Assembly (NCBI GenBank): GCA_006227875.1
Contig: SBFI01000461.1
Location: forward strand, 1 to 22,186
From: Acidobacteriota bacterium
GTDB lineage: Bacteria > Acidobacteriota > Thermoanaerobaculia > Multivoradales > JAHEKO01
DNA length: 22,186 bases
Direction: 5' to 3'
In this document: positions 14,909 through 21,977 of the stretch, piece after piece
Position numbering within the stretch: the stretch's first letter is position 1
Layout: each line of letters begins with the position of its first letter
Notes under the pieces: model-generated
The model's database searches: none
Seen by the model: the letters and a program-made list of their open reading frames with translations, nothing else
What the model was told of the DNA's origin: nothing
Position numbers and translations under genes: made by a program

Positions 14909-15771
14909 AGCTGAGTGTGATTCAAGTGCCCTACGACGCGGGTCATTTTGGTGAGCGTATGGGGAGGGGTCCTCTCCACTTTGTCGAGCATGGTTTGCTC
15001 GACCGGCTGGCACGAGAGGATCGGCAGGTGGATCTGGTGGAGATCCGCGCGTCGGAGGGATTCTTCACCGAGCTGGGACGGGCGGTGGAGCTGCAGGGGC
15101 AGACCCACGAGGCGGTGACAAGAGCGCTGGTGGCGGACGCCCTGCCGGTGCTGCTGACGGGCAACTGCTATCTGGCTGCCCTCGGTACTCTGAGCGCCCT
15201 TCCCGGTGGATCGACGGGAGTCGTCTGGTTCGATGCCCATGGCGACTTCAATTCACCCGAGACCTCGGGGTCGGGTTTCTTTGACGGCATGGTGCTGGCG
15301 ATGTTGACGGGTCGTTGCTGGTCGGGTCTTGCCGCCTCGATGTCGAGCTTCAAAGCCATCAGCGACGAAAATGTGGTGCTCATCGGTGCACGGGATCTCG
15401 ATCCGGAGGAGGAGCGTCTGCTGGCGGACTCGAAGGTCACCCGGGTCTCGACGGAAGATCTCCGAGGTGGGAAGTCGGTTGCTCTGAGCATGAGCGGGTA
15501 CCTGGACAGGATGTCGGAGGGGATCGACACCACCTATCTCCATGTCGATCTCGATGTGCTGGACCCCTCGGTTCTACGGGCCAATCCGTTTGCCGCCCTG
15601 GGTGGGCTCGAGCTCGACGAATTGCTCGAAGTCATCGCCGTCGTGGGGCAGCGTCAGCGCATCGGGGCGGTGGCGTTGACCGCATATGATCCGGTGTGCG
15701 ACAAAGAGGCGCGTGGACTCGACGTGGTGGAAGCCATCGTGGATCAAGTCGTCGGTCTGATGAAAGCCTGA
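14905..15771 (+). CDS. Arginase/ureohydrolase-fold protein with altered active site
   Basis: The protein has 288 residues from ATG 14905, overlapping the selenoprotein stop by 4 bases. An in-frame start at 14629 would instead run through the selenoprotein gene out of frame and is rejected. The ureohydrolase metal motifs WFDAHGDF (Asp110, His112, Asp114) and HVDLDVLDP (Asp215, Asp217, Asp220) are intact. The first motif, normally GGDH, is TGNCY, so Cys88 stands where a Mn-ligand His is expected. The usual E-x-N-P substrate-binding segment is AYDP (260-263), lacking the Glu. A divergent 'arginase family' branch, probably not a true arginase, is the best reading. Arginine, agmatine or formimidoglutamate hydrolysis is not supported. 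It is likely translated together with the selenoprotein. Confidence 0.85.
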   Translation: MKLSVIQVPYDAGHFGERMGRGPLHFVEHGLLDRLAREDRQVDLVEIRASEGFFTELGRAVELQGQTHEAVTRALVADALPVLLTGNCYLAALGTLSALPGGSTGVVWFDAHGDFNSPETSGSGFFDGMVLAMLTGRCWSGLAASMSSFKAISDENVVLIGARDLDPEEERLLADSKVTRVSTEDLRGGKSVALSMSGYLDRMSEGIDTTYLHVDLDVLDPSVLRANPFAALGGLELDELLEVIAVVGQRQRIGAVALTAYDPVCDKEARGLDVVEAIVDQVVGLMKA

Positions 15772-15819
15772 GCAGGTCCGAGCTTGGTAAGCATGAAGCG
15801 GAGAAAGAGAGGTTGAGGA

Positions 15820-16725
15820 ATGCGTCGTTTGCGGCAGGTTGTTTGGCTGGCAGTTGTCTTTGCGGGACTCGTCCTGAGCGGCACCCGGGCCGGAGCCGAG
15901 CTCAAGGTCTACATCTCTGCCGATCTCGAGGGGGTGGCGGGAGCCGTCACACCCGAGCAGCTCGGACCCGACGGCTTCGAGTACCCGCGCTTCAGAGAGA
16001 TGATGACGGCTGAGGTCCTGGCGGCGATCGAAGGGGCGAGGGAGGCCGGGGCCACCGAGATCCTGGTGAGTGACTCCCACGGCAACGGACAAAACCTGCT
16101 CCTCGACCGATTCCCGGAGGAGGTCACCGTCATCCGTTCCTGGCCGCGGCCGCTGATGATGATGGAAGGCATCGATTCCACCTTCGATGCCGCCGTTTTC
16201 ATCGGCTATCACGCCGCCACCACCACTCCGGCCGGTGTGCGGGCCCACACCCTGTCGAGCGCTCGACTGGCGGCGGTGGAGCTCAACGGGCAACCGATGT
16301 CGGAGGCGGGACTCAACGCCGCTCTGGCGGGTCACTTCGGCGTCCCGGTGGTCATGATCTCGGGCGATGACGTCACTGTGGAGGAGACCAGGCGACTGCT
16401 GGGCAGCGTCGAGGGGGCCGCCGTCAAACGGGCCATCAGCTTCCATTCCGCCGCCACCCTGACGCCCGGGGCAGCCCAGACACTCATCCGGGAGAAGGTC
16501 CGGGACGCGTTGCACGATCTCGATCGATTCGAGCCGCATGTGCTGCCGACGCCGATCCGGCTCGATGTCACGTTCAAGAACTACCGTCCTGCCGAGCTGC
16601 TGGCCTATCTGCCGAGCGTCGAGCGAACGACGGCCCACAGTGTCCGCTTTACCGGCGAGAACATGGTCGAAGTCTTCAGGTTCCTCGAGTTCATGCTCAG
16701 CTATCGCGTCGATCTGGAGCCGTGA
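15820..16725 (+). CDS. Exported M55-family peptidase (DppA-like D-aminopeptidase)
   Basis: The protein has 301 residues. After a signal peptide (MRRLRQVVWLAVVFAGLVLS, then GTRAGA) comes the M55 domain, with metal-ligand positions Asp35 and Glu37 in ISADLEGVAG, His87 in DSHGNG, His131 in GYHAATTT and Glu162 in LNGQPMSEAG. His143 in RAHTLS corresponds to the nucleophile-type His of B. subtilis DppA. DppA is a cytoplasmic zinc decamer that cleaves D-Ala-D-Ala-type dipeptides; this one is predicted to be periplasmic, which suggests work on peptidoglycan or external D-peptides. A GAGGTTGAGGA stretch precedes ATG 15820. It follows the arginase-like gene by 48 bases on the same strand, so it may be in the same operon. 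Confidence 0.9.
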   Translation: MRRLRQVVWLAVVFAGLVLSGTRAGAELKVYISADLEGVAGAVTPEQLGPDGFEYPRFREMMTAEVLAAIEGAREAGATEILVSDSHGNGQNLLLDRFPEEVTVIRSWPRPLMMMEGIDSTFDAAVFIGYHAATTTPAGVRAHTLSSARLAAVELNGQPMSEAGLNAALAGHFGVPVVMISGDDVTVEETRRLLGSVEGAAVKRAISFHSAATLTPGAAQTLIREKVRDALHDLDRFEPHVLPTPIRLDVTFKNYRPAELLAYLPSVERTTAHSVRFTGENMVEVFRFLEFMLSYRVDLEP

Positions 16726-16874
16726 GACGGGGACCTGGCGTGCAGAAGAGAGGGCACCACAGTTCCGAAGTCGATGGCTCGCCGGGCGGCGGGGGCGATA
16801 CGATAGGGCCAGCATCTGTCGATGTAACGGAAATCCGTTGGGGTAGCAGACACGTCTAGAAGAGTGGAGTCTCG

Positions 16875-17615
16875 ATGAATCGGTCTTGTCATTGCGATGG
16901 CGCGCAAAGAGCTCTCAAAGGGCTGATGCTCGCAGCCATGGCCCTGTTGTTGCCTGTTCTATTGCCGGTGCTCCCGACGTCCGAGGCGGCAGTCCGGAGT
17001 GGGAGCCTCCCCGATGAGCTGCTCCGGCCCATCCCGACGCTCCGGGGTCGAAACTCGGGTCTGGAGTTGGCAAAGGGGAGGTTTCTAGTTGCCAGCCGGG
17101 ATCTCAGGGATCCCAACTTCTCCAAGACGGTCGTGCTCCTTCTCGACTACAACGAGATGGGTGCCATGGGTCTGGTCATCAACCGCCCGACCGAGCTGAG
17201 TATCGCCACGGCGCTGCCCGATGTCGAAGGGCTCGAAGACCGCAAGGAGACCGTCTGGGTCGGTGGCCCGGTGGCCACCTACCAGATGTTGATGCTGGTG
17301 CAATCGAGTGACCGCCCCGAGGATTCGGACCCCGTCTTCGACGATGTCTATGTGAGCGGCAGCCGAGGCTTGCTCGGACGGCTGGTAGAGGCTGAAGGAG
17401 AGGCGGGGAGATTTCGGATCTTCGCCGGTCATGCGGGCTGGGCGCCGATGCAGCTCGATGCCGAGGTGGCGCGCGGAGGATGGGAAGTACTGCCGGCTGA
17501 CGCCGACATGGTCTTCGATGAGACCCCCGCCGAAGTCTGGCCGGACCTGAGCGAGAGAGGCGCGGTCAAGTGGGCGTCTCTGAGATCGCCGCGGCAGAGA
17601 GGGTCCTCGTCGTGA
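16875..17615 (+). CDS. YqgE/AlgH-family (DUF179) protein with N-terminal hydrophobic segment
   Basis: The core from about residue 62 to 215 is a standard UPF0301 (YqgE/AlgH) domain: LELAKGRFLVASRDLRDPNF, TVVLLLDYNEMGAMGLVINRP, VWVGGPVATYQMLML, RIFAGHAGWAPMQLDAEV and GWEVLPAD. Typical members are about 185 residues and lack a leader. This one has about 60 extra N-terminal residues with a strongly hydrophobic stretch (LMLAAMALLLPVLLPVLP, 17-34), consistent with a signal peptide or membrane anchor. The family's molecular role is unclear (AlgH is linked to alginate gene control in Pseudomonas). The stop overlaps the start of the next gene. The 149 bases upstream contain a small AACGGA-AA-TCCGTT hairpin. 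Confidence 0.88.
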   Translation: MNRSCHCDGAQRALKGLMLAAMALLLPVLLPVLPTSEAAVRSGSLPDELLRPIPTLRGRNSGLELAKGRFLVASRDLRDPNFSKTVVLLLDYNEMGAMGLVINRPTELSIATALPDVEGLEDRKETVWVGGPVATYQMLMLVQSSDRPEDSDPVFDDVYVSGSRGLLGRLVEAEGEAGRFRIFAGHAGWAPMQLDAEVARGGWEVLPADADMVFDETPAEVWPDLSERGAVKWASLRSPRQRGSSS

Positions 17616-17851
17616 GGGATTGGCTCCGGATCGCCTTTTCACCACCCGTAGTCGCACGTGGTTTGAAATACGCTGTCATTGTGGGCGGCATCCTCATCGC
17701 CATCAACCACGGCGACGCCATTCTCCGCCAGGAGGTGGATTCGGGACGGTTGGCAAAGATGGCGCTGACGGTACTCGTCCCCTACCTGGTCTCTACTTCG
17801 TCGAGTGTCTCGGCGATTCGCCAATTCAGCCGGCGGGAATCGGCCGACTAG
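17612..17851 (+). CDS. nrtS: NrtS-like small membrane protein
   Basis: The protein has 79 residues from GTG 17612, whose first bases overlap the YqgE stop (GTGA), indicating coupling. A longer start at GTG 17570 would overlap by 46 bases and adds 14 residues; I prefer the shorter one. It has two membrane helices (KYAVIVGGILIAINHGDAIL and MALTVLVPYLVSTSSSVSA). The motifs FSPPVV, INHGDAIL and VPYLVST are those I associate with the NrtS nitrate/nitrite transporter family, first described in cyanobacteria. The substrate assignment rests only on that resemblance. The neighbours do not include nitrate metabolism genes. Confidence 0.75.
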   Translation: MRDWLRIAFSPPVVARGLKYAVIVGGILIAINHGDAILRQEVDSGRLAKMALTVLVPYLVSTSSSVSAIRQFSRRESAD

Positions 17852-17877
17852 CTCGGACTGTCGCGGCCGGCCGGCGA

Positions 17878-19434
17878 TCACTCCTTCTCGGCGGTCCGCT
17901 TGAGCTTTCCACGATCGATCTTGCCCAGGTGGGTGCGGGGGAAGCTGCCCACCACCACGACTCTTCTCGGGTGTTTATAGGCCTCCAGCTGGTCGAGGAC
18001 AAACTGCTTGAGTGTCTGCTCGAGATCGGGTGAGCTTTCCTTGGCCGTCACAAAGGCCCAAGGTTTGGTGAGACCTTCCTCGGTCTCGACGCCGATCACG
18101 GCGCACTCGTCCACTGCCGGGTGCTTCATCAGACAGCTTTCGACCTCCTGGGGTACGAGCCACTTGCCACCCACCTTGAGCACATCGTCGGCTCGCCCGC
18201 AGTAGGTGATGTAGCCCTCCTCGTCTCGGCTCACCAGATCACCACCGACAAACCACTCGCCCTGGAAAGCCTCGGCGGTCTGACTCGTGTTCTGCCAGTA
18301 GCCGATAGCCCGCGAGTTGCCCCGCACCCAGAGGCGTCCCACTTCGCCGTCGGGTAGCGACTCTCCATCCTCACCTCGGATGTCGATTTCGAACCCGGGT
18401 ACCGGGCGGCCCAAGGTGCCCGGTCGCACCTCGCCCGGCAGATTGGAGATGAAAATGTGCCACATCTCGGCGGTTCCGAGACCATCGAGAAGCTCGACTC
18501 CGAAAGTCTCGCGCCAACTCCGGTAGAGGGGTGCGGGAAGCGCCTCGCCGGCCGAAGTGGCGAAACGGAGACAGGAGAGATCCTCGGACATGGCGTCGGC
18601 GTGCTGCACCATCCGGTTGATCATCGTCGGCACGTTGACCAGAATCGTGGGACGGTGGGACCGGATCTTCTCGAACACGACTTCGGCGGTGGGATGCTCG
18701 GGGTAGAGAACCGCCGAGGCTCCCACGGAGAAGGGAAAAAAGAGGTTGGAGCCGGTCGCGTAACCAAAGAAGAGCCTGGGAACCGAGAGGGTGATGTCGT
18801 CCTCACCGTAACCGAGAGCGGTTTTGGCATAGCACTCGGTGGTATTGGCGAACGAGTTGTGGGTCTGGACCACCGCCTTTGGCCGCCCGGTGGTACCGCC
18901 GGAGAAGAGCCAGATCGCCGGATCGTCGCGGTGGGTAGGGGCGGTCGCCAACTCGCCGATGGCATGCTGCTGCTCGTCGTCGAAGCTTTGGTGAGAGTGC
19001 TCTGCGTCGCCGACAACCAGCAGGCCCGGTCTCCAGGCGGCGATGTCTAGCGCCTCTTCGAAGCGGGGAAGGACACGACTGTCGACGACGGCGACACGGG
19101 CTCGCGAGTAGTCGAACAGACTGGCCAGCGCCTCCGGTTCCAGGCCGGGATTGACCATGACCACGACCGCACCGACCTTGAGGATGCCAAAAAGCGAACC
19201 GACAAACTCGGGGCCATCGGGCAGTGCGATCAGGACTCGCTCCTCCGGCTGCACCCCGATCCGCAGCAGCACCTGTCCAAACCGGTTGGCCAGGACGAGG
19301 ACCTCGTCATAGGTCATCTGGCGGTCGTCGAGCCGCAGCGCGATCCGATCGCCACGACCCTCCTTCACCCGCTGGTCGAGAAAGTAATCGGCGATATTGA
19401 ACCGCTCCGGGGGGCGGAAGGACATGGAAGGCAT
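17878..19434 (-). CDS. Benzoate-CoA-ligase-like AMP-forming acyl-CoA synthetase
   Basis: The protein has 518 residues from ATG 19434 (GAGTGAGA just upstream; ATG 19425 is also possible). The ANL-superfamily motifs are in order: SGGTTGRPKA (178-187, P-loop), GLGTAEMWHIFISN (A5), 'EWFVGGDLVSRDEEGYITYCGRADD' (A7-A8 with the Asp and Arg that hold the nucleotide), and HLGKIDRGKLKR with the A10 Lys. The 'AEMWHIFISN' block and the GRADD-KVGGKW hinge resemble benzoate-CoA ligases. It activates a carboxylate as an adenylate and transfers it to CoA in the cytoplasm. The substrate could be an aromatic or medium-chain acid. It is convergent with NrtS and divergent from the SMP-30-like gene. Confidence 0.9.
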   Translation of the reverse strand: MPSMSFRPPERFNIADYFLDQRVKEGRGDRIALRLDDRQMTYDEVLVLANRFGQVLLRIGVQPEERVLIALPDGPEFVGSLFGILKVGAVVVMVNPGLEPEALASLFDYSRARVAVVDSRVLPRFEEALDIAAWRPGLLVVGDAEHSHQSFDDEQQHAIGELATAPTHRDDPAIWLFSGGTTGRPKAVVQTHNSFANTTECYAKTALGYGEDDITLSVPRLFFGYATGSNLFFPFSVGASAVLYPEHPTAEVVFEKIRSHRPTILVNVPTMINRMVQHADAMSEDLSCLRFATSAGEALPAPLYRSWRETFGVELLDGLGTAEMWHIFISNLPGEVRPGTLGRPVPGFEIDIRGEDGESLPDGEVGRLWVRGNSRAIGYWQNTSQTAEAFQGEWFVGGDLVSRDEEGYITYCGRADDVLKVGGKWLVPQEVESCLMKHPAVDECAVIGVETEEGLTKPWAFVTAKESSPDLEQTLKQFVLDQLEAYKHPRRVVVVGSFPRTHLGKIDRGKLKRTAEKE

Positions 19435-19464
19435 TCTCACTCGGTCGGCCGGCCTTCGCAAGGG

Positions 19465-19470
19465 TATGAT
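19465..19470 (+). promoter_or_regulatory. Possible -10 box (TATGAT) upstream of the SMP-30-like gene
   Basis: TATGAT is 48 bases before ATG 19518, inside the 83-base divergent gap. A matching -35 box is not evident at 16-18 bases, so support is weak. Confidence 0.22.
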
Positions 19471-19517
19471 CGATGGTCGAGAGCCGATGACTGGTGGGAC
19501 AAAGGAGTAGGGTTTCT

Positions 19518-20585
19518 ATGAGTTGGAGATTTGTACGCCGCGTGGTGAACGCCGCGCTGGTATTCTCGATCCTCTACTTCTTCCTCTGGCCGGTCTCCAT
19601 CGATCCGCAGGCCTGGACACCACCAAAGGCACCCGATTTGGTAGGGGTCTACGAGCCCAACAGCGCCCTAGCGGCTGTCGAGCGGCTGGCGCAGGGTGTT
19701 GGGGTGGGATCTGAAGACGTGGCGATCGACCTTGGCGGACGGATCTATGCCGGCTACGAGGACGGTCGCATCGTCCAGTTCCAACCCGACGGTGTCGAGC
19801 CCCAGGTCATGGCCGAGCTCGATGGCCGCCCGCTCGGTATGCACGTTGACGGTCTGGGAAATCTGCTGGTCTGCGTCAGCCCCGGTGGCCTGTATCAGAT
19901 ATCGTCCTTTGGGCAGGTGACGGTTCTGAGTCGCCAATTTGGCGGCGTTCCGTTCCGTCTGGCCAACGACGTGGATGTCGGTGCCGATGGGACGGTCTAT
20001 TTCACCGACTCGTCCTTCGCCTTCACTGTCGACCAGTCCGTAGACTCCCTCATGGAACATCGAGCCAGGGGTCGGCTCCTCGCCTACGACCCGGCGACCG
20101 GTGAGACGCGACTTCTACTCCACCAACTCCGGCACCCCAACGGGGTCGCCGTGAGTCCCGGCCAGAACTTCTTGCTGGTAGTCGAGATGGGCGAATTGCG
20201 TGTGCGACGACTCTGGCTCGGCGGACCCCGAGAGGGAGAGTCCGACACCTTGATCGACAACCTACCCGGCTTTCCCGACGGCATCTCGACCGGCGCCGAA
20301 GGGATCTTCTGGTTGACACTGGTGTCGCCGCGAAAGCCATTGCTCGAGGCGTTGATGCCATGGCCCTTTCTGCGCAAGGTCGTGATGCGGCTCCCCGAGT
20401 CGCTGTTGCCGGCGCCCGGCAATTACGGTTTTGTGTTGGGGCTGAATGCCGAGGGTGAAGTGGTGCACAACCTGCAGGACCCCGCCGCCGCCTTCACCCA
20501 GATCAGCAGTGCTCAGGAGCACGAGGGAATGCTCTACCTCGGCAGTCTGGTCGAAGACTCCATCGGCCGCCTCCCCGTCCCGTGA
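19518..20585 (+). CDS. SMP-30/strictosidine-synthase-like beta-propeller, membrane anchored
   Basis: The protein has 355 residues from ATG 19518 with AAGGAG about 10 bases upstream; GTG 19494 would extend it by 8 residues. One membrane helix lies near the N-terminus (VVNAALVFSILYFFLWP), with most of the protein outside the cytoplasm. Repeated propeller blades include EDVAIDLGGRIYAGYEDGRI, LGMHVDGLGNLLVC, ANDVDVGADGTVYFTDSS, HPNGVAVSP and GFPDGISTGAEG. These 'D..G.(I/V)Y..D' and 'PNG(V)A(V)S' elements belong to the SMP-30/gluconolactonase/strictosidine-synthase group and resemble APMAP/paraoxonase-type proteins. A lactone or ester hydrolase activity is possible, with metal ligands from the D/N residues. 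The substrate is unknown. Confidence 0.85.
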   Translation: MSWRFVRRVVNAALVFSILYFFLWPVSIDPQAWTPPKAPDLVGVYEPNSALAAVERLAQGVGVGSEDVAIDLGGRIYAGYEDGRIVQFQPDGVEPQVMAELDGRPLGMHVDGLGNLLVCVSPGGLYQISSFGQVTVLSRQFGGVPFRLANDVDVGADGTVYFTDSSFAFTVDQSVDSLMEHRARGRLLAYDPATGETRLLLHQLRHPNGVAVSPGQNFLLVVEMGELRVRRLWLGGPREGESDTLIDNLPGFPDGISTGAEGIFWLTLVSPRKPLLEALMPWPFLRKVVMRLPESLLPAPGNYGFVLGLNAEGEVVHNLQDPAAAFTQISSAQEHEGMLYLGSLVEDSIGRLPVP

Positions 20586-20596
20586 TGAGCGACCCC

Positions 20597-20620
20597 CAAG
20601 CCCTCAAGCCCTCAAGCCCT
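20597..20620. repeat. Three tandem copies of an 8-base unit (AAGCCCTC)
   Basis: The unit AAGCCCTC occurs three times in a row between the convergent SMP-30-like gene and the racemase-family gene. The racemase stop codon (TCA on the + strand, 20604-20606) lies within it, so extra units would change the C-terminus or the stop. Confidence 0.5.
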
Positions 20621-21311
20621 CTTCCAGCGCCCACTCGGCCGCTCGGCGGGCGTGTATCTCCGTGGTGTCGAAAAGGGGCACTGGGGAATCCTGGGGGGCG
20701 ACCAGTAGCGAGATCTCGGTACAGCCCAGGATGATGCCCTCGGCACCTTCGTCGGCCAGGCGCCCGATGACCTGGGAGTAGTCGCGGCGAGATCCGGGGT
20801 CGACGGTTCCCAGACAAAGCTCCTCGTAGATGACCCGGTGCACCATCTGCCGATCTTGTTCGTTGGGGACGATGACGTCTAGATGGTGGCGGTCCTCCAG
20901 GCGACCCCGGTAGAAATCCTCTTCCATGGTGAAACGGGTGCCGAGAAGGCCCATCCGTTTCAGCCCGGCCCGCTCGATCTCGACGGCAGTCGCATCAGCG
21001 ATGTGGAGAAGGGGGATGCCGACGGCTTGCTCTATCTGTGGGGCGACCTTGTGCATGGTGTTGGTGCAGATGACCAGGAAATCGGCTCCGGCGATCTCCA
21101 GCCTTCCGGCGGCCCCGGCGAGGATCTCACCGGCTTCGTCCCAGCGGCCGGCATGCTGGAGCTCTTCGATGGGCTGAAAGTCGACGCTGTAGAGAAGAAT
21201 CTGTGCGGAGTGGAGGCCGCCCAGGCGCTCGCCGACCAGCCGATTGACGATCCGGTAGTAGGGGATGGTGGACTCCCAGCTCATTCCACCGAGCAGGCCG
21301 ATTGTTTTCAT
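20604..21311 (-). CDS. Aspartate/glutamate racemase-family protein
   Basis: The protein has 235 residues from ATG 21311; GGAG lies about 9 bases upstream, and a start at 21341 adds an unlikely tail. Both catalytic cysteines of the two-base racemase mechanism are present: Cys82 in ICTNTMHK and Cys197 in LGCTEI. The N-terminal GLLGGMSWESTIPYYRIVN is the standard YgeA/aspartate racemase opening. The enzyme would interconvert L- and D-aspartate or a related amino acid in the cytoplasm without cofactor. Homologues include L-aspartate/glutamate-specific racemases that feed D-amino acids into the cell wall or signalling. It is not linked by operon to another gene in the window. Confidence 0.92.
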   Translation of the reverse strand: MKTIGLLGGMSWESTIPYYRIVNRLVGERLGGLHSAQILLYSVDFQPIEELQHAGRWDEAGEILAGAAGRLEIAGADFLVICTNTMHKVAPQIEQAVGIPLLHIADATAVEIERAGLKRMGLLGTRFTMEEDFYRGRLEDRHHLDVIVPNEQDRQMVHRVIYEELCLGTVDPGSRRDYSQVIGRLADEGAEGIILGCTEISLLVAPQDSPVPLFDTTEIHARRAAEWALEEGLRA

Positions 21312-21534
21312 GGCGCCATCTCCGTCAGCTGTGTCGATCATAGCTCGGCAACCGGTGGGGACGGCCGGCTCCCACCTGAATGGGTAGGGTGGCCCCCACT
21401 CCTCTGCTCACGGGAAACCGCCCAAAAGGAGGTAGCGGCTTCGAGACTCTCTTGAGACCCTCTTGGAGGAACGCTGGCAACAATGGTCCCTGCCGTCGGC
21501 GCGTTTTGAGTACCGATTCGTGGGAGGGCTCTCC

Positions 21535-21945
21535 ATGGTGGAGAAGGTGAAGGGTATCGAGGAGATCCAAAGCGATCACCGGGGGTGGGAGAGCGACCAT
21601 TCCGAGTGGCAGGCCGCCATCGAGGAGTGGCGGAAAGACCACAAGAGGTTTGTCGAGGACCTCTCACGAGTCCGCGAGGCCGTCGAGGAATACCGCTTTG
21701 TTCTCGAAACTCACGCCAACGCTGTCGCGGCGCATACTTCCAGGCTGGAAGCCTACAACCGTAGCCTGAAGCAGAGTGTCGAGGCGCTGGGGGGAAGTGG
21801 TGTACAGGAGTCTCTTGTCGACGTACATCGCGACAACGAGGCCAAACACGACCGACAGCGGCGCCTCCACGATCGCATCCGCGAGCATCACGAAGCTGTC
21901 AAGAAGGCCCTGGCGAAGCTCAAAGCTGCCGCCGAGGCCCTTTGA
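21535..21945 (+). CDS. Coiled-coil protein with Trp-bearing heptads, unknown function
   Basis: The protein has 136 residues from ATG 21535, with GGGAGGG a few bases upstream; an in-frame TTG at 21463 would add 24 residues of low support. It is entirely helical and highly charged. Seven successive heptads from residue 14 carry a large residue at the same position: W18, W25, W32, F39, V46, Y53, then H60 (DHRGWES, DHSEWQA, AIEEWRK, DHKRFVE, DLSRVRE, AVEEYRF, VLETHAN). A hinge with GGSG (about residue 86) is followed by a second His/Arg-rich helix. There is no signal peptide or membrane segment, so it is probably cytoplasmic. I recognise no family. Confidence 0.72.
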   Translation: MVEKVKGIEEIQSDHRGWESDHSEWQAAIEEWRKDHKRFVEDLSRVREAVEEYRFVLETHANAVAAHTSRLEAYNRSLKQSVEALGGSGVQESLVDVHRDNEAKHDRQRRLHDRIREHHEAVKKALAKLKAAAEAL

Positions 21946-21977
21946 CCGACCCGTACGTCCCTTTTACAAGTAGGAGG

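Noticed and set aside
15574..16815. Long minus-strand reading frame (413 codons)
   Set aside because: It is antisense to the arginase-like and M55 genes, whose motifs are clear; its composition is typical of an antisense shadow.
16840..16870. AACGGA-AA-TCCGTT region before the YqgE gene as a riboswitch
   Set aside because: It is only one short hairpin (near 16827-16842), with no conserved riboswitch core that I can recognise.
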